DNA from: Paenibacillus sp. Soil766
GTDB lineage: Bacteria; Bacillota; Bacilli; Paenibacillales; NBRC-103111
Direction: 5' to 3'
NCBI RefSeq assembly: GCF_001428105.1
Contig: NZ_LMSJ01000011.1
Span: 89,677-153,676 of the forward strand
Length of the DNA: 64,000 bases
In this document: positions 9,350-15,894 of the stretch, piece after piece
How the letters are laid out: each line of letters opens with the position of its first letter
How positions within the stretch are numbered: the stretch's first letter is position 1
Notes under the pieces: generated by a model
What the model was told of the DNA's origin: nothing
What the model saw: the letters and a program-made list of their open reading frames with translations, nothing else
The model's database searches: none
Position numbers and translations under genes: made by a program

Positions 9350-9909
9350 AACATCATTTATATATTGAAATGGATAATTGCATCGGCTGTCGAAGCTGTT
9401 TGGCTGCTTGTACACAATGTGGGGGCCACGATGAACGAAACCGTAATTATGTATACGACGTTAATCCGCTTGTCACCCGCCAAACGATTCCGTTAATGTG
9501 TCTTCACTGTGTGAATCCTGCTTGCGCTAGAAGCTGTCCGGCCCAAGCCATCCAGATTACCGAAGAAGGCGCGGTACTTTCAGCATTAGTTGAGAAATGT
9601 ATCGGCTGTCAGAATTGTACCATCGCATGCCCTTACGGTATACCGAAATTCGATGAAGAGCAGAATCTGATGTATAAATGTGATCTTTGTTATGATCGGA
9701 CCAAAGAAGGCATCCCTCCCATGTGTGCTTCGGTTTGTCCCACGAATACGCTGCAATGGGTGACTGAGGATGAATTAGCGGAGAAGAAAGCTCAGCATAA
9801 GCTGGGAAAATGGACGGCGAGTCATCAGCCTTGGGACCCATTAGAAGGAGAAACGAATGTGAAGATCTCTCTTCCAGGTATTCTGCAAGGTAAACAAAAG
9901 TTGTTCTAA
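9346..9909 (+). CDS. Four-cluster ferredoxin-type electron transfer subunit
   Basis: 187-residue polyferredoxin of the NrfC/DmsB/PsrB type. Four cysteine groups are visible: CIGCRSCLAACTQC, CLHCVNPACARSCP, CIGCQNCTIACP, and CDLCYDRTKEG with CASVCP, enough for four [4Fe-4S] clusters. It should pass electrons from the membrane cytochrome to the molybdoenzyme. Its ATG overlaps the catalytic gene's stop (ATGA), indicating coupled translation and a stoichiometric complex. No signal peptide is present, which agrees with a cytoplasmic catalytic unit. Confidence 0.9.
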   Translation: MKHHLYIEMDNCIGCRSCLAACTQCGGHDERNRNYVYDVNPLVTRQTIPLMCLHCVNPACARSCPAQAIQITEEGAVLSALVEKCIGCQNCTIACPYGIPKFDEEQNLMYKCDLCYDRTKEGIPPMCASVCPTNTLQWVTEDELAEKKAQHKLGKWTASHQPWDPLEGETNVKISLPGILQGKQKLF

Positions 9910-9933
9910 TCTGCTTGTGATGGGGTGGGCTTT

Positions 9934-10458
9934 ATGAAACAGGACAATAATCATAGTCCTTTTAAGGAAGATAACTATACACACAATATAAGAAAAAACG
10001 ATGAGAGAAAATTGGATCGCCGAGGCTTTATGAAGACGTTGGTTGGTGCAGCAGGCGTATTCGCTGTATCCACCCTCCCATGGGGGGCACTCGCTGCCAA
10101 AGAACTGACGGGACTATCGAAAAAGTCCTATCCGCAGCTAAAGATTACAGATATCAGCTCATTGAAAATTGGAGATGCCGTCCAGTTCGCTTACCCGGGC
10201 GAGCATGATTCCGCGCTGCTGATTCGCCTTGGTGAGAACGAGTACAAAGCATATCAAAATGCGTGTACGCACCTCAAATGCCCCGTATTCTGGAGTAAAG
10301 AGAAGGATGAAATGGTCTGTCCTTGCCATCATGGCATTTTCGATGCCAGAACCGGGTCCCCGACAGCTGGGCCGCCTAAGAGACCATTGCCAGAAGTCCT
10401 TCTGAAGAACGAGCAAGGCGCGATTTATGCGATAGGAGTGAAACGATATGAAGCGTAG
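9934..10458 (+). CDS. Tat-exported Rieske [2Fe-2S] protein
   Basis: About 174 residues. A Tat-type signal (DRRGFMK followed by a hydrophobic stretch ending WGALA) leads into a Rieske fold with ligand boxes CTHLKCP (about residue 112) and CPCHHGIFD (about 130). The mature domain should sit outside the membrane, anchored by its signal helix. The ATG at 9934 was chosen; an in-frame GTG lies nine bases upstream. It lies between the ferredoxin and a small membrane protein inside the nitrate reductase operon. A Rieske protein outside the membrane combined with a cytoplasmic reductase is unusual, and its electron partner is unknown. Confidence 0.85.
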   Translation: MKQDNNHSPFKEDNYTHNIRKNDERKLDRRGFMKTLVGAAGVFAVSTLPWGALAAKELTGLSKKSYPQLKITDISSLKIGDAVQFAYPGEHDSALLIRLGENEYKAYQNACTHLKCPVFWSKEKDEMVCPCHHGIFDARTGSPTAGPPKRPLPEVLLKNEQGAIYAIGVKRYEA

Positions 10459-10636
10459 CTATGTCGGTGTTATTTTATTATGCATCATCTTGTTCCTCTG
10501 TATCGTATGTACACAAAAGGCAGTGAATGCGTACTATTTCGACCAATACCGTACGGTTATTGTCTATGCTGTGATGAATATGTTGTTATTCCCTACTGCC
10601 ATTATGATCTATCGTCGGGAGCGTGATGTCGAATGA
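10448..10636 (+). CDS. Small two-helix membrane protein of the nitrate reductase operon
   Basis: 62 residues with two hydrophobic segments (about 6-23 and 36-54) and a charged C-terminus (YRRERDVE). It overlaps the Rieske gene by 11 bases and the transporter gene by 4, so it is embedded in the operon and translationally coupled on both sides. No family recognised. It may be an assembly or anchoring subunit of the cytochrome b/Rieske part, as an inference from position only. Confidence 0.7.
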   Translation: MKRSYVGVILLCIILFLCIVCTQKAVNAYYFDQYRTVIVYAVMNMLLFPTAIMIYRRERDVE

Positions 10637-12138
10637 CGATTAAAAAAGTGCAATTGCCGCTTCAAACCATCTCTCTTGTCCTAGGTTTTATGGTATGGGT
10701 CATCCTATCATCGTTAATGCCATTTATTAAAGAAACGATCCAACTAACCCCTTCACAGATCACCTGGGTCACCGCTATTCCTATCTTGTTTGGTTCCGTC
10801 ATGCGGGTACCTGTGGGATATTGGACGAATCGTTACGGGGCAAGAAAGCTGTTTGCGATCTCCTTTATCCTATTGCTTGCGCCTGTTTACTGGGTCAGCC
10901 AAGCGAATTCCTTCGGGGATCTCATCATTGGAGGGTTCTTCCTTGGCATTGGCGGAGCTGTATTCTCAGTGGGTGTGACTTCTTTGCCTAAATATTATCC
11001 GAAAGAACGTCATGGCTTCGTGAACGGAATTTACGGGATCGGTAATCTCGGGACAGCGCTCTCCACCTTTGGCGCACCTGTCATAGCCAACCAAATAGGT
11101 TGGGCCAAAACGGTCATGCTCTACAGTATTCTACTGATCGTCATGGCAGGATTGAACTTCCTTGCCGGGGATCGCAAAGAGCCTCCTGTACAGACCTCTC
11201 TTGTTGAGCAAATGAAAGGAGTTGCCGGCAATTCCAAGCTATGGTTATTATGCTTGTTCTACTTTCTTACATTCGGTTCTTTTGTTGCTCTCACTGTGTA
11301 TTTACCGAATTTCATGGTCAGCAGCTTTCACCTGTCGAAAGTAGATGCCGGGATGCGTACGGGCGGATTTATCGTACTGGCAACAGTTATGAGACCTATC
11401 GGTGGCTACCTCGGGGATAAGTTTAACCCTTTTAAAATTCTTATGTTTGTATTCGCTGGCTTAACGGCTTCTGGTATTTTACTTTCATTTGCTCCGTCAA
11501 TGATGTGGTACACAGTCGGTTGCTTAACCATTGCACTGTGCGCAGGAACGGGTAACGGTACGATCTTTAAATTGGTTCCTATGTATTTCATTAAGCAAGC
11601 TGGTATTGCGAATGGTATCATTTCCGCCATGGGTGGTTTGGGAGGATTTTTCCCGCCGCTGCTGCTTACGTTTCTCTTCAAACTGACAGGGCATTATGCC
11701 ATTGGATTCATGGCTTTATCCCAAGTGGCCTTGGCCAGCTTAATTCTCATTGTTTGGATGTTTTATAATGAGAAATTAGGGTTATCCTCGCGGATTATTG
11801 AGAATACGGTTGAAGGAATTATGGTGACCGATAAGACTGGGAAAATTCATTCGGTGAATGCTGCTTTTACCCTATTAACAGGCTATGAAGCCAAGGAAGT
11901 TATGGGGCTGACGCCGAGTGTATTGAAATCTGGGAAACAGAATCGCGCTTTTTACGATGCGATGTGGGATGAAATTCGCGGTCACGGCTTCTGGCAGGGT
12001 GAGATTTGGAATCGTAAAAAGAATGGAGATATATATCTGGAATGGCTCACGATAAGCGCAGTCAAGAATGATGCCGGAGAGGTTGTCTATTATTCGGGAA
12101 TGTTTAGCGATATCACTAAGCTAAGAAGTGTGAAATAG
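10633..12138 (+). CDS. NarK-type nitrate/nitrite transporter fused to a C-terminal PAS domain
   Basis: 501 residues. Residues 1 to about 385 are a complete 12-helix major facilitator protein of the NarK/NasA group (PVGYWTNRYGARK near residue 57, GIGGAVFSVG near 107, GAGTGNGTIF-like stretch near 305). From about residue 388 the protein continues into a PAS/PAC domain (ENTVEGIMVTDKTGKI, LTGYEAKEVMG, GFWQGEIWNRKKNGDIY, YYSGMFSDIT) and ends there. No kinase, GGDEF or DNA-binding output follows. The PAS domain would lie in the cytoplasm and could gate transport or signal to a partner. The start overlaps the upstream small gene by four bases. Confidence 0.88.
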   Translation: MTIKKVQLPLQTISLVLGFMVWVILSSLMPFIKETIQLTPSQITWVTAIPILFGSVMRVPVGYWTNRYGARKLFAISFILLLAPVYWVSQANSFGDLIIGGFFLGIGGAVFSVGVTSLPKYYPKERHGFVNGIYGIGNLGTALSTFGAPVIANQIGWAKTVMLYSILLIVMAGLNFLAGDRKEPPVQTSLVEQMKGVAGNSKLWLLCLFYFLTFGSFVALTVYLPNFMVSSFHLSKVDAGMRTGGFIVLATVMRPIGGYLGDKFNPFKILMFVFAGLTASGILLSFAPSMMWYTVGCLTIALCAGTGNGTIFKLVPMYFIKQAGIANGIISAMGGLGGFFPPLLLTFLFKLTGHYAIGFMALSQVALASLILIVWMFYNEKLGLSSRIIENTVEGIMVTDKTGKIHSVNAAFTLLTGYEAKEVMGLTPSVLKSGKQNRAFYDAMWDEIRGHGFWQGEIWNRKKNGDIYLEWLTISAVKNDAGEVVYYSGMFSDITKLRSVK

Positions 12139-12153
12139 GAGGAATGATGAGAT

Positions 12154-12495
12154 ATGCCGAGTGAGTTTACTTTGGATTTATGCTTTATTCGTGAACATGC
12201 GCAGTCTCCCTTCTATACGATTATAGAACAGCAGATGAGTGAGCTCTTCGTAGGTAAAGGGACTTGGTATGTGGATCTCCGAGAACAAGAGGGGCTCGAT
12301 ATCGCGGTTGCTGAAGTTAAAGGGTTGGCAATTTGGGAAAGTGAAGCAGATGTTCTGAGATATATCGAAGCGCACACGGGGAGTGGTTTGCCTGCTGAAC
12401 AAGACTGCTGGGTTCATCTCCAAGGGTATCAAGTAAAAGTGATGCCCAAAGCAGATGCGGGTTGCTGCCGCTTAATAAGGGAGGCACAGGTATGA
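12154..12495 (+). CDS. Unknown acidic soluble protein in the nitrate operon
   Basis: 113 residues, no signal peptide or membrane segment, preceded by AGGAGG. Mixed alpha/beta composition with four cysteines (Cys10, one in EQDCWVHL, and a CC pair near the end). No family recognised. It follows the NarK-PAS gene by 15 bases and its stop overlaps the next gene's ATG (ATGA). No NarJ or NapD chaperone gene is visible in the operon, so a role in maturation is possible but purely speculative. Confidence 0.7.
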   Translation: MPSEFTLDLCFIREHAQSPFYTIIEQQMSELFVGKGTWYVDLREQEGLDIAVAEVKGLAIWESEADVLRYIEAHTGSGLPAEQDCWVHLQGYQVKVMPKADAGCCRLIREAQV

Positions 12496-12782
12496 AATGG
12501 GAAGAAAAATTATCACGGTGGCTTGGCACTCAAATTGAAGTGCATATCGAGGATCAAGCTGGACTCGACCCTGTAGCACCACCCAAAATAATGACACTTG
12601 AGAAGATACGCATGTCCGAAGATCAAGATTATATGCAAATGTATATGAATGAACATCAGTTTCTAGCCATACCTTTGAGGGGACGAGAGCTGACGAGTTT
12701 AATAAGTTCAGAGCATGGAACAGTTCTTCAATCATCTGATATTGCGGCGCAATTGGTCTATAAGGTCCATTTCGGTTCATAG
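12492..12782 (+). CDS. Unknown small soluble protein coupled to the preceding gene
   Basis: 96 residues starting at the ATG that overlaps the upstream stop (ATGA), with GGGAGGCAC just ahead. It is hydrophilic with an amphipathic N-terminus (WEEKLSRWLGTQIEV) and a methionine-rich middle (DQDYMQMYMNEHQ). No recognised domain. It is probably the last gene of the nitrate reductase operon. A new FNR box and promoter follow about 60 bases later. Confidence 0.65.
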   Translation: MKWEEKLSRWLGTQIEVHIEDQAGLDPVAPPKIMTLEKIRMSEDQDYMQMYMNEHQFLAIPLRGRELTSLISSEHGTVLQSSDIAAQLVYKVHFGS

Positions 12783-12842
12783 AAAGCCGACTATAGGCGA
12801 TACACATGCAGGTACGTCCTTTTTCGATCAGCACATGAAAAA

Positions 12843-12858
12843 TGTGATTTAGATAACA
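12843..12858 (+). promoter_or_regulatory. FNR-like operator upstream of the haemoglobin gene
   Basis: TGTGA-TTTAGA-TAACA keeps four of five bases in its second half. Its centre (12850.5) is about 41.5 bp from the start point predicted by the -10-like TAAACT at 12880-12885. It is weaker than the other sites, but the spacing repeats the same geometry. Confidence 0.55.
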
Positions 12859-12934
12859 TCCTTGGTTGAAAGAATCGTGTAAACTAGGGAGATATACTAT
12901 TTCTAGATGAGTCGAAAGTGAGGCGATTGCAGGT

Positions 12935-13303
12935 ATGGAACTGTATGTCTATATCGGTGGAGAAACAACAATAAGGAATATTGTGGAGTCGTTTTATCCA
13001 AAAGTTCTGGCACATCCTTTGCTTGCACCTATTTTTCCCAAGGACATAGAGCCATTGATTGAAAAGCAGTTTCAGTTCTTAACTCAATTTTTCGGTGGTC
13101 CTTCCTTATATACAGACAAACATGGTAATCCAATGATGAGAGCACGGCATGCGCCTTTCCCGATTACTAGGGAACGGGCAGATGCATGGCTGACTTGTAT
13201 GCAAAGAACACTTGAGGAAGTTGTTCCTTCTAATGAAATGCGTTTAATTATTTTAGAACGTTTGAAAGGTCCGGCACACTTTTTCGTAAATAGCGAAGAG
13301 TAG
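12935..13303 (+). CDS. Truncated haemoglobin, group II (trHbO type)
   Basis: 122-residue 2-on-2 globin. ESFYPKVLAHPLLAPIF supplies the B-helix Tyr and the CD region, FFGGP is the glycine motif, RARHAPFPIT carries the proximal His72, and DAWLTCM supplies the G8 Trp typical of group II. These proteins bind O2 and NO and are often involved in NO or redox protection (family knowledge). Monocistronic, with an FNR-like box ahead and a terminator behind. With the hemerythrin it suggests defence against NO made during nitrate reduction. Confidence 0.9.
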   Translation: MELYVYIGGETTIRNIVESFYPKVLAHPLLAPIFPKDIEPLIEKQFQFLTQFFGGPSLYTDKHGNPMMRARHAPFPITRERADAWLTCMQRTLEEVVPSNEMRLIILERLKGPAHFFVNSEE

Positions 13304-13317
13304 AGAATGTTTCAATG

Positions 13318-13362
13318 AGCAGACTTGGCATGAAGCGCTAAGTCTGTTTTTTTTATTTTTTT
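13318..13362 (+). terminator. Terminator of the haemoglobin gene
   Basis: CAGACTT and AAGTCTG pair around a 13-base loop and run into TTTTTTTTTATTTTTTTT. Confidence 0.8.
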
Positions 13363-13369
13363 TAAAAGG

Positions 13370-13385
13370 TGTGACTTAAATCACA
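13370..13385 (+). promoter_or_regulatory. Consensus FNR operator upstream of a microprotein gene
   Basis: TGTGA-CTTAAA-TCACA is a perfect match to the Bacillus FNR consensus. Its centre (13377.5) lies about 41.5 bp before the start point expected from the -10 TAGAAT at 13408-13413. This is the best FNR box in the island. Confidence 0.8.
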
Positions 13386-13457
13386 CAGCTTAGCCCTCAT
13401 TAGGACTTAGAATATAAAGAGAAGCCATTCATCTTTTACGAAAAGGGGAGAATCTCC

Positions 13458-13661
13458 ATGATATCTTTCATCTTTATAGCAGTTATTTCACTAATCTCCA
13501 TTATAGCTACATTTGCAGTGGGGTTTTCCAAAGGAAATCAAACTGAAGATGACCAATACATGAAGGACACGAAAAATAATATGTTCAGATTAACGCTGCT
13601 GAATGTTCTATATGTCGTTATTTTGGTCGTTGTTTTGGTTGTATATTTGATTTATTTTTAA
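13458..13661 (+). CDS. FNR-controlled two-helix membrane microprotein
   Basis: 67 residues. Helix 1 is about residues 3-24, a charged loop follows (GNQTEDDQYMKDTKNN), and helix 2 is about 45-66. AAAAGGGGAG precedes the ATG. It has its own consensus FNR box and its own terminator, so it is expressed as a single gene under low oxygen. No family recognised. The small size and strict control suggest an accessory subunit or stress protein of the respiratory membrane (inference). Confidence 0.75.
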   Translation: MISFIFIAVISLISIIATFAVGFSKGNQTEDDQYMKDTKNNMFRLTLLNVLYVVILVVVLVVYLIYF

Positions 13662-13717
13662 CGCCGCGGAACGAACGATCTTCCAGCGAAAGTAGACGAG
13701 ATTGAAAAACAGTACTA

Positions 13718-13752
13718 AGCCATACGAGAAATCGTATGGCTATTTGTGTTTT
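13718..13752 (+). terminator. Terminator after the microprotein gene
   Basis: AGCCATACGA and TCGTATGGCT form a perfect ten-pair stem with a GAAA loop, followed by ATTTGTGTTTT. Confidence 0.75.
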
Positions 13753-13820
13753 CAAGATCATTGAAAAGGCTTATTTCGGCTGCCTTTCCCCCTAAGGATG
13801 GGTATGAACTGTACAAAAAA

Positions 13821-13961
13821 CAACCAGTGACAGCAAGTGCAACTAATGACTGTTTACAGTTGGTGGTCACCAAAAAGGCATGGACAACTAATTTGAACAA
13901 CCAAGGACTATCGACTGTAATTTACTCCCCACTTTATGATGTGAATACAGTTTCAAAGTTA
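13821..13961 (+). repeat. Upstream repeat, copy A (ahead of the importer-GH105 operon)
   Basis: About 106 bases align without gaps to 18621-18726, and similarity continues weakly to 13961 (GTTTCAAAGTTA against GTTTCACAGCTA). Within the copy, CAACCAGTGACAGCAAGT and CAACCAAGGACTATCGAC are imperfect direct repeats about 78 bases apart. It precedes the importer operon, while copy B precedes the AraC sensor gene. A shared regulatory region is likely. Apart from this and the terminator, the 13662-14000 stretch holds nothing else I can support. Confidence 0.65.
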
Positions 13962-14000
13962 TTAGTGAATGTATTTGGGGAATGAAAGGAAGTAAGTAGT

Positions 14001-14135
14001 ATGCCAAAAAATATGAATACGCGAATCACTATATCCTCCTGCAACAAGGTCGTCTACGATGCTAGGGAGAATGGCACGAAACAGATGGCTCTATTTCATG
14101 GTATTCCCTGGTCTCTTGTACTTTCTTATTTTTAA
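14001..14135 (+). other. Probable displaced N-terminus of the next permease (frameshift) or a leader ORF
   Basis: AAAGGAAG precedes an ATG that opens 44 codons (MPKNMNTRITIS...) and ends inside the permease gene in another frame. Its first residues resemble the polar N-termini of LplB-type permeases, while the downstream permease frame has only about six residues ahead of its first helix. A single-base insertion between about 14030 and 14058 would join the two. A genuine overlapping leader peptide is the alternative. Confidence 0.45.
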
Positions 14136-14955
14136 GTACTGGCCGATGTACGGAATCTTTATCGCATTTAAAGACTATCAACCATTTCTGGGTTTCTGGG
14201 ATAGTCCGTTTGTAGGACTAAAACACTTCGAACGACTTTTTGGCGATTCGAACTTTCTCGTTCTCTTTCGCAATACCCTGATTCTGGCCACTTATAATAT
14301 TCTGTTTTTCTTTCCTCTGCCGATCGTGATTGCACTCATGCTAAACGAGCTAAGACGGGAATTTATGAAGAAGATCGTTCAAACCTTGGTATACATTCCT
14401 CACTTTATGTCCTGGGTCGTAGTCGTTGGGATTGCCTACATCTTCTTAACGACGGAAGGAGGCATAGTGAATGAGATGCTGGTGCGTTATGGGGGAGAAA
14501 AGATCAATTTCCTTGTGAGCACCGATTGGTTCCGGACGGTCATTACCGCTGAGGTCATTTGGAAAGAAACGGGATGGGGTACGATCATTTTCCTTGCTGC
14601 ACTAGCGGGCGTCGACACGCAACTTTACGAAGCTGCACGCATGGACGGAGCGAACCGGCTTCGCCAACTGTGGCATATTACGCTGCCAGCTATTCGCAGC
14701 ACGATCGTCATTATGCTAATCCTTCGACTTGGCCATTTCCTCGATACGGGTTTCGAGCAGATCTTCTTAATGCTTAATGCCATGAATCGTGAGGTCGGAG
14801 AAGTGTTCGACACCTATGTTTACTCTGTTGGGATTAGCCAAGGACAGTACAGCTTTAGTACAGCAATCGGTTTGTTCAAATCGATCATCGGTTTAATTCT
14901 TGTCGTCGGATCTAACTATTTAGCCAAAAAATTCGGAGAAGAAGGTATCTACTAG
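14059..14955 (+). CDS. ABC sugar importer permease, LplB family (YteP-like)
   Basis: 298 residues from the ATG at 14059, with six helices and the EAA loop EAARMDGANRLRQLWHITLP near residue 191. Only a weak AAGG precedes this ATG. A better ribosome site serves an ATG at 14001 in another frame, so the natural start may have been shifted by an indel. It begins an operon with an LplC-type permease, a solute-binding lipoprotein and a GH105 enzyme, the same content as the B. subtilis rhamnogalacturonan uptake genes yteP-ytcP-ytcQ-yteR. The substrate is therefore probably an unsaturated uronyl oligosaccharide. Confidence 0.88.
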   Translation: MLGRMARNRWLYFMVFPGLLYFLIFKYWPMYGIFIAFKDYQPFLGFWDSPFVGLKHFERLFGDSNFLVLFRNTLILATYNILFFFPLPIVIALMLNELRREFMKKIVQTLVYIPHFMSWVVVVGIAYIFLTTEGGIVNEMLVRYGGEKINFLVSTDWFRTVITAEVIWKETGWGTIIFLAALAGVDTQLYEAARMDGANRLRQLWHITLPAIRSTIVIMLILRLGHFLDTGFEQIFLMLNAMNREVGEVFDTYVYSVGISQGQYSFSTAIGLFKSIIGLILVVGSNYLAKKFGEEGIY

Positions 14956-14975
14956 AAAAGGAGTGTTGAACCGCT

Positions 14976-15857
14976 ATGCCGCTAAAGCAAAGCTGGGGAA
15001 GCCGAATATTCGATGGCTTGAACATGTTGCTGTTGATTGTATTCGCTTTGCTTACCGTAATCCCATTCATATATGTCGTTGCTGGCTCGTTCGCCACACA
15101 GAAAGAGTTGCTGACACGTGGATTTATCTTATTCCCGACAGAATTTTCTCTGGATGCTTATAAATATATTTTTTCCACCCAAACACTGGTTAGAAGCTTG
15201 CTGGTTACCATCTTCATTACGGTCGTAGGTACGCTGATCAATATTTTCTTTACATGCTTAATGGCATATCCATTAGCACGAAAAGATATGGATTTCCGCA
15301 AACCAATCTTGATGCTGGTTGTGTTCACCATGCTGTTCAGCGGCGGGATGATTCCGACGTTCTTGGTTGTCAAGCAATTAGGGATGATCGATACCTATTG
15401 GTCATTGCTGATCCCAAGCGCCATCAGCGCCTTCAACTTAATTATTATGCGGAACTTTTTTCAGCAGCTGCCAGACGGCTTGGAAGAATCGGCCAAGATC
15501 GACGGCTGTAACGACCTAGGCATCTTTTTCAAGATTGTTCTTCCGCTATCCATGCCCGCAATCGCAACCTTCTCGTTATTTTACGCGGTAGGACACTGGA
15601 ATACGTTCTTCAACGCAGTGCTGTATATCAATGACAATACGAAATGGCCAATTCAAGTACTCTTAAGGCAGATTGTGATCTTGGCTTCAGGCGGGATCGG
15701 GGACTCCACCGCGATGGATGCTGATTATGTCACTCCGCCAGAGCAATCGGTGAAGATGGCGGTAATTGTGGTATCTACACTACCCATCCTGTTAGTATAT
15801 CCATTTTTGCAAAAGCATTTTGCCAAAGGGGTATTGATGGGCTCGGTTAAGGGTTGA
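14976..15857 (+). CDS. ABC sugar importer permease, LplC/YtcP family
   Basis: 293 residues, six helices, with EESAKIDGCNDLGIFFKIVLP near residue 170 as the EAA loop and the family ending FAKGVLMGSVKG. It starts 20 bases after its partner permease. AAAAGGAG lies somewhat far (about 13 bases) from the ATG, but no in-frame alternative exists. Second membrane subunit of the putative rhamnogalacturonan oligosaccharide importer. Confidence 0.9.
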   Translation: MPLKQSWGSRIFDGLNMLLLIVFALLTVIPFIYVVAGSFATQKELLTRGFILFPTEFSLDAYKYIFSTQTLVRSLLVTIFITVVGTLINIFFTCLMAYPLARKDMDFRKPILMLVVFTMLFSGGMIPTFLVVKQLGMIDTYWSLLIPSAISAFNLIIMRNFFQQLPDGLEESAKIDGCNDLGIFFKIVLPLSMPAIATFSLFYAVGHWNTFFNAVLYINDNTKWPIQVLLRQIVILASGGIGDSTAMDADYVTPPEQSVKMAVIVVSTLPILLVYPFLQKHFAKGVLMGSVKG

Positions 15858-15894
15858 GATATAATAGTATATGAGACATAGGGAGGATATAAAA

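Noticed and set aside
13746..13985. Open frame of 79 codons between the microprotein terminator and the permease operon
   Set aside because: It overlaps a terminator and a 140-bp sequence that recurs as non-coding DNA at 18.6 kb, where the frame is not kept. No ribosome site.
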